A model generated the notes under the pieces. That model saw only the letters and a program-made list of their open reading frames with translations, did no database searches and was not told where the DNA came from. A stretch of 40,893 nt of DNA from contig VXLV01000105.1 of NCBI GenBank assembly GCA_009841405.1, forward strand, positions 1 through 40,893. The letters are read 5' to 3'. The translations under genes and the position numbers were made by a program. Numbering within the stretch: the stretch's first letter is position 1; every line of letters starts with the position of its first letter. Source of the stretch: Chloroflexota bacterium. Its GTDB lineage: Bacteria; Chloroflexota; Anaerolineae; Aggregatilineales; Phototrophicaceae. This document shows, in pieces, positions 40,068 through 40,893 of the stretch.

Positions 40068-40844
40068 CTATTCGGTCCAGGGATCGGCCTTTGGCAACTG
40101 CATGATGTAGAAGAGAGCGCCGGCCGGGTCCGCAACAACCGACCACCGGGCGCCGTCATCGTCGACGTGCTTGTCGATTTCGATCGCGCCGCCCAGCGAT
40201 TTCACGCGGCTAATGGCGACATCAACATCGGCAACGTGAAAGTGCGGAATCCAAGTGGGCGCGGCATCGTCCAATTCGAGCATGCCGCCGTTTAGGCGTC
40301 CGCGATTGTAGATGCGGGTGAATATGCCATCGAATTCGTACGTCCAACCGAAGAGGGCGTGAAAGAACGCTTTCGCTCGGGCGACATCCGGGGTCCATAA
40401 CTCGTTGAAGCTCATGGCGCCGACGGCATTGACGATGCCGGCGCCGATGCTGTTGCAGGGCTGCCACAAGTTCAGCGCCGCGCCGGTCGGGTCCTGGATG
40501 TGCAGCATGCGCCCGGCATCAAACACATCCACCGGGCCATAGACGACTTGCCCGCCATTCGCGGTGACTAAGGCAGCCAGCGCGTCGACATCGTCGACAG
40601 TCACGAAATTGTTCCACTGCGACCGGGCGCCCGCATCCAGTTGATCGGGCGACATGCCGCTAAGCGCCGCGCAGTCTTCGCCCTCCAGCTGAAACACGGT
40701 ATAAGTCACGCCATCGCCGATGGGATGCTCGACCTTGTCCCAGCCGAACAATGCCATGTAAAAGGCAGTTGCCTTCGCCGGGTCGCTTGAGCTGTTGTCC
40801 GCCCAACTGAATGTCCCGTGCGGGTATTGTGTCACCCGGTACAT
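40068..40844 (-). CDS. VOC-superfamily protein with two glyoxalase-like domains
   Basis: A 258-residue protein with two tandem vicinal-oxygen-chelate domains. The first spans about residues 1-125 (GTFSWADNSSSDPAKATAFYMALFGW ... LHIQDPTGAALNLWQP) and the second 135-258 (MSFNELWTPDVARAKAFFHALFGW ... SVVADPAGALFYIMQLP), cited as split segments. The repeated DPAKATAFY and DVARAKAFF helices show the internal duplication. Similar two-domain proteins are annotated as glyoxalase/bleomycin-resistance or hydroxylase-like. Metal-ligand positions are not fully kept, so catalysis is uncertain. I start it at the ATG at 40844 with GAGGC upstream; the frame extends to 40871 near the window edge. Confidence 0.85.
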   Translation of the reverse strand: MYRVTQYPHGTFSWADNSSSDPAKATAFYMALFGWDKVEHPIGDGVTYTVFQLEGEDCAALSGMSPDQLDAGARSQWNNFVTVDDVDALAALVTANGGQVVYGPVDVFDAGRMLHIQDPTGAALNLWQPCNSIGAGIVNAVGAMSFNELWTPDVARAKAFFHALFGWTYEFDGIFTRIYNRGRLNGGMLELDDAAPTWIPHFHVADVDVAISRVKSLGGAIEIDKHVDDDGARWSVVADPAGALFYIMQLPKADPWTE

Positions 40845-40893
40845 GCTTGCCTCGATCAACAATCCTGCCAAGCCAGTTTTCTACCCCATCCCC

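Overview
The window is high-GC bacterial DNA, most likely from an uncultivated Chloroflexota (Anaerolineae-like) genome. This is inferred from the gene families, the paired LacI/ABC/glycosidase loci and the many short palindromic repeats between genes. No rRNA or tRNA gene is present to confirm it. The left edge starts with a 46-base run of C, which looks like a contig-end artefact running into a truncated membrane protein gene.

Layout. (1) 51-3085: the end of a GT39-like membrane protein, then an SMP-30 lactonase and an enolase-superfamily sugar-acid dehydratase on the minus strand. (2) 3368-9147: a complete five-gene Dpp/Opp-type ABC importer (minus strand), preceded by a LacI-family regulator (9309-10328). 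Three related palindromic operators and a good promoter surround the regulator and the importer. GH3 glycosidase and M32 carboxypeptidase genes follow on the same strand. (3) 14204-20732: a small heptad-repeat protein, an SDR, a histidine kinase/response regulator pair, an M20 peptidase, a small two-helix membrane protein enclosed by inverted repeats, and a zinc alcohol dehydrogenase. (4) 20970-24846: an RmlD-like reductase divergent from a DapA-family aldolase/dehydratase, then a 2,5-dioxovalerate (KGSA)-type aldehyde dehydrogenase. (5) 24945-26328: an AT-richer island with an EVE-domain protein joined to a PD-(D/E)XK-like nuclease domain, a terminator and a convergent coiled-coil membrane protein. 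(6) 26513-30372: acetyl-CoA synthetase, an exported alpha-carbonic anhydrase and a second LacI regulator. (7) 30380-37539: a LacI-controlled CUT1 sugar importer without its own ATPase, a GH116 glycosidase and an Ntn-hydrolase asparaginase homologue. (8) 37601-40844: a PIN-domain toxin/antitoxin pair, glucose-6-phosphate dehydrogenase and a double-VOC protein.

The gene set reads as carbohydrate scavenging. Two regulated importers sit beside glycosidases (GH3, GH116). A lactonase, a sugar-acid dehydratase, a DapA-family enzyme and a dioxovalerate dehydrogenase could together form a non-phosphorylative (Weimberg-type) route to 2-oxoglutarate, although they are not in one operon. Both importers have a stem-loop directly after the binding-protein gene.

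The main non-coding signals are three repeat families. One is a palindrome family with core GGGCGAC...GTCGCCC whose inner stem bases vary in a compensatory way; it is often paired between GTAGGGGCGAC / GTCGCCCCTAC ends, and one pair encloses a gene. The second is a CACAGAGG-rich family, including one long inverted pair. The third is C/G-rich hairpins, one of which forms the coding tail of zwf. The best candidate for a little-described system is the EVE-nuclease gene.
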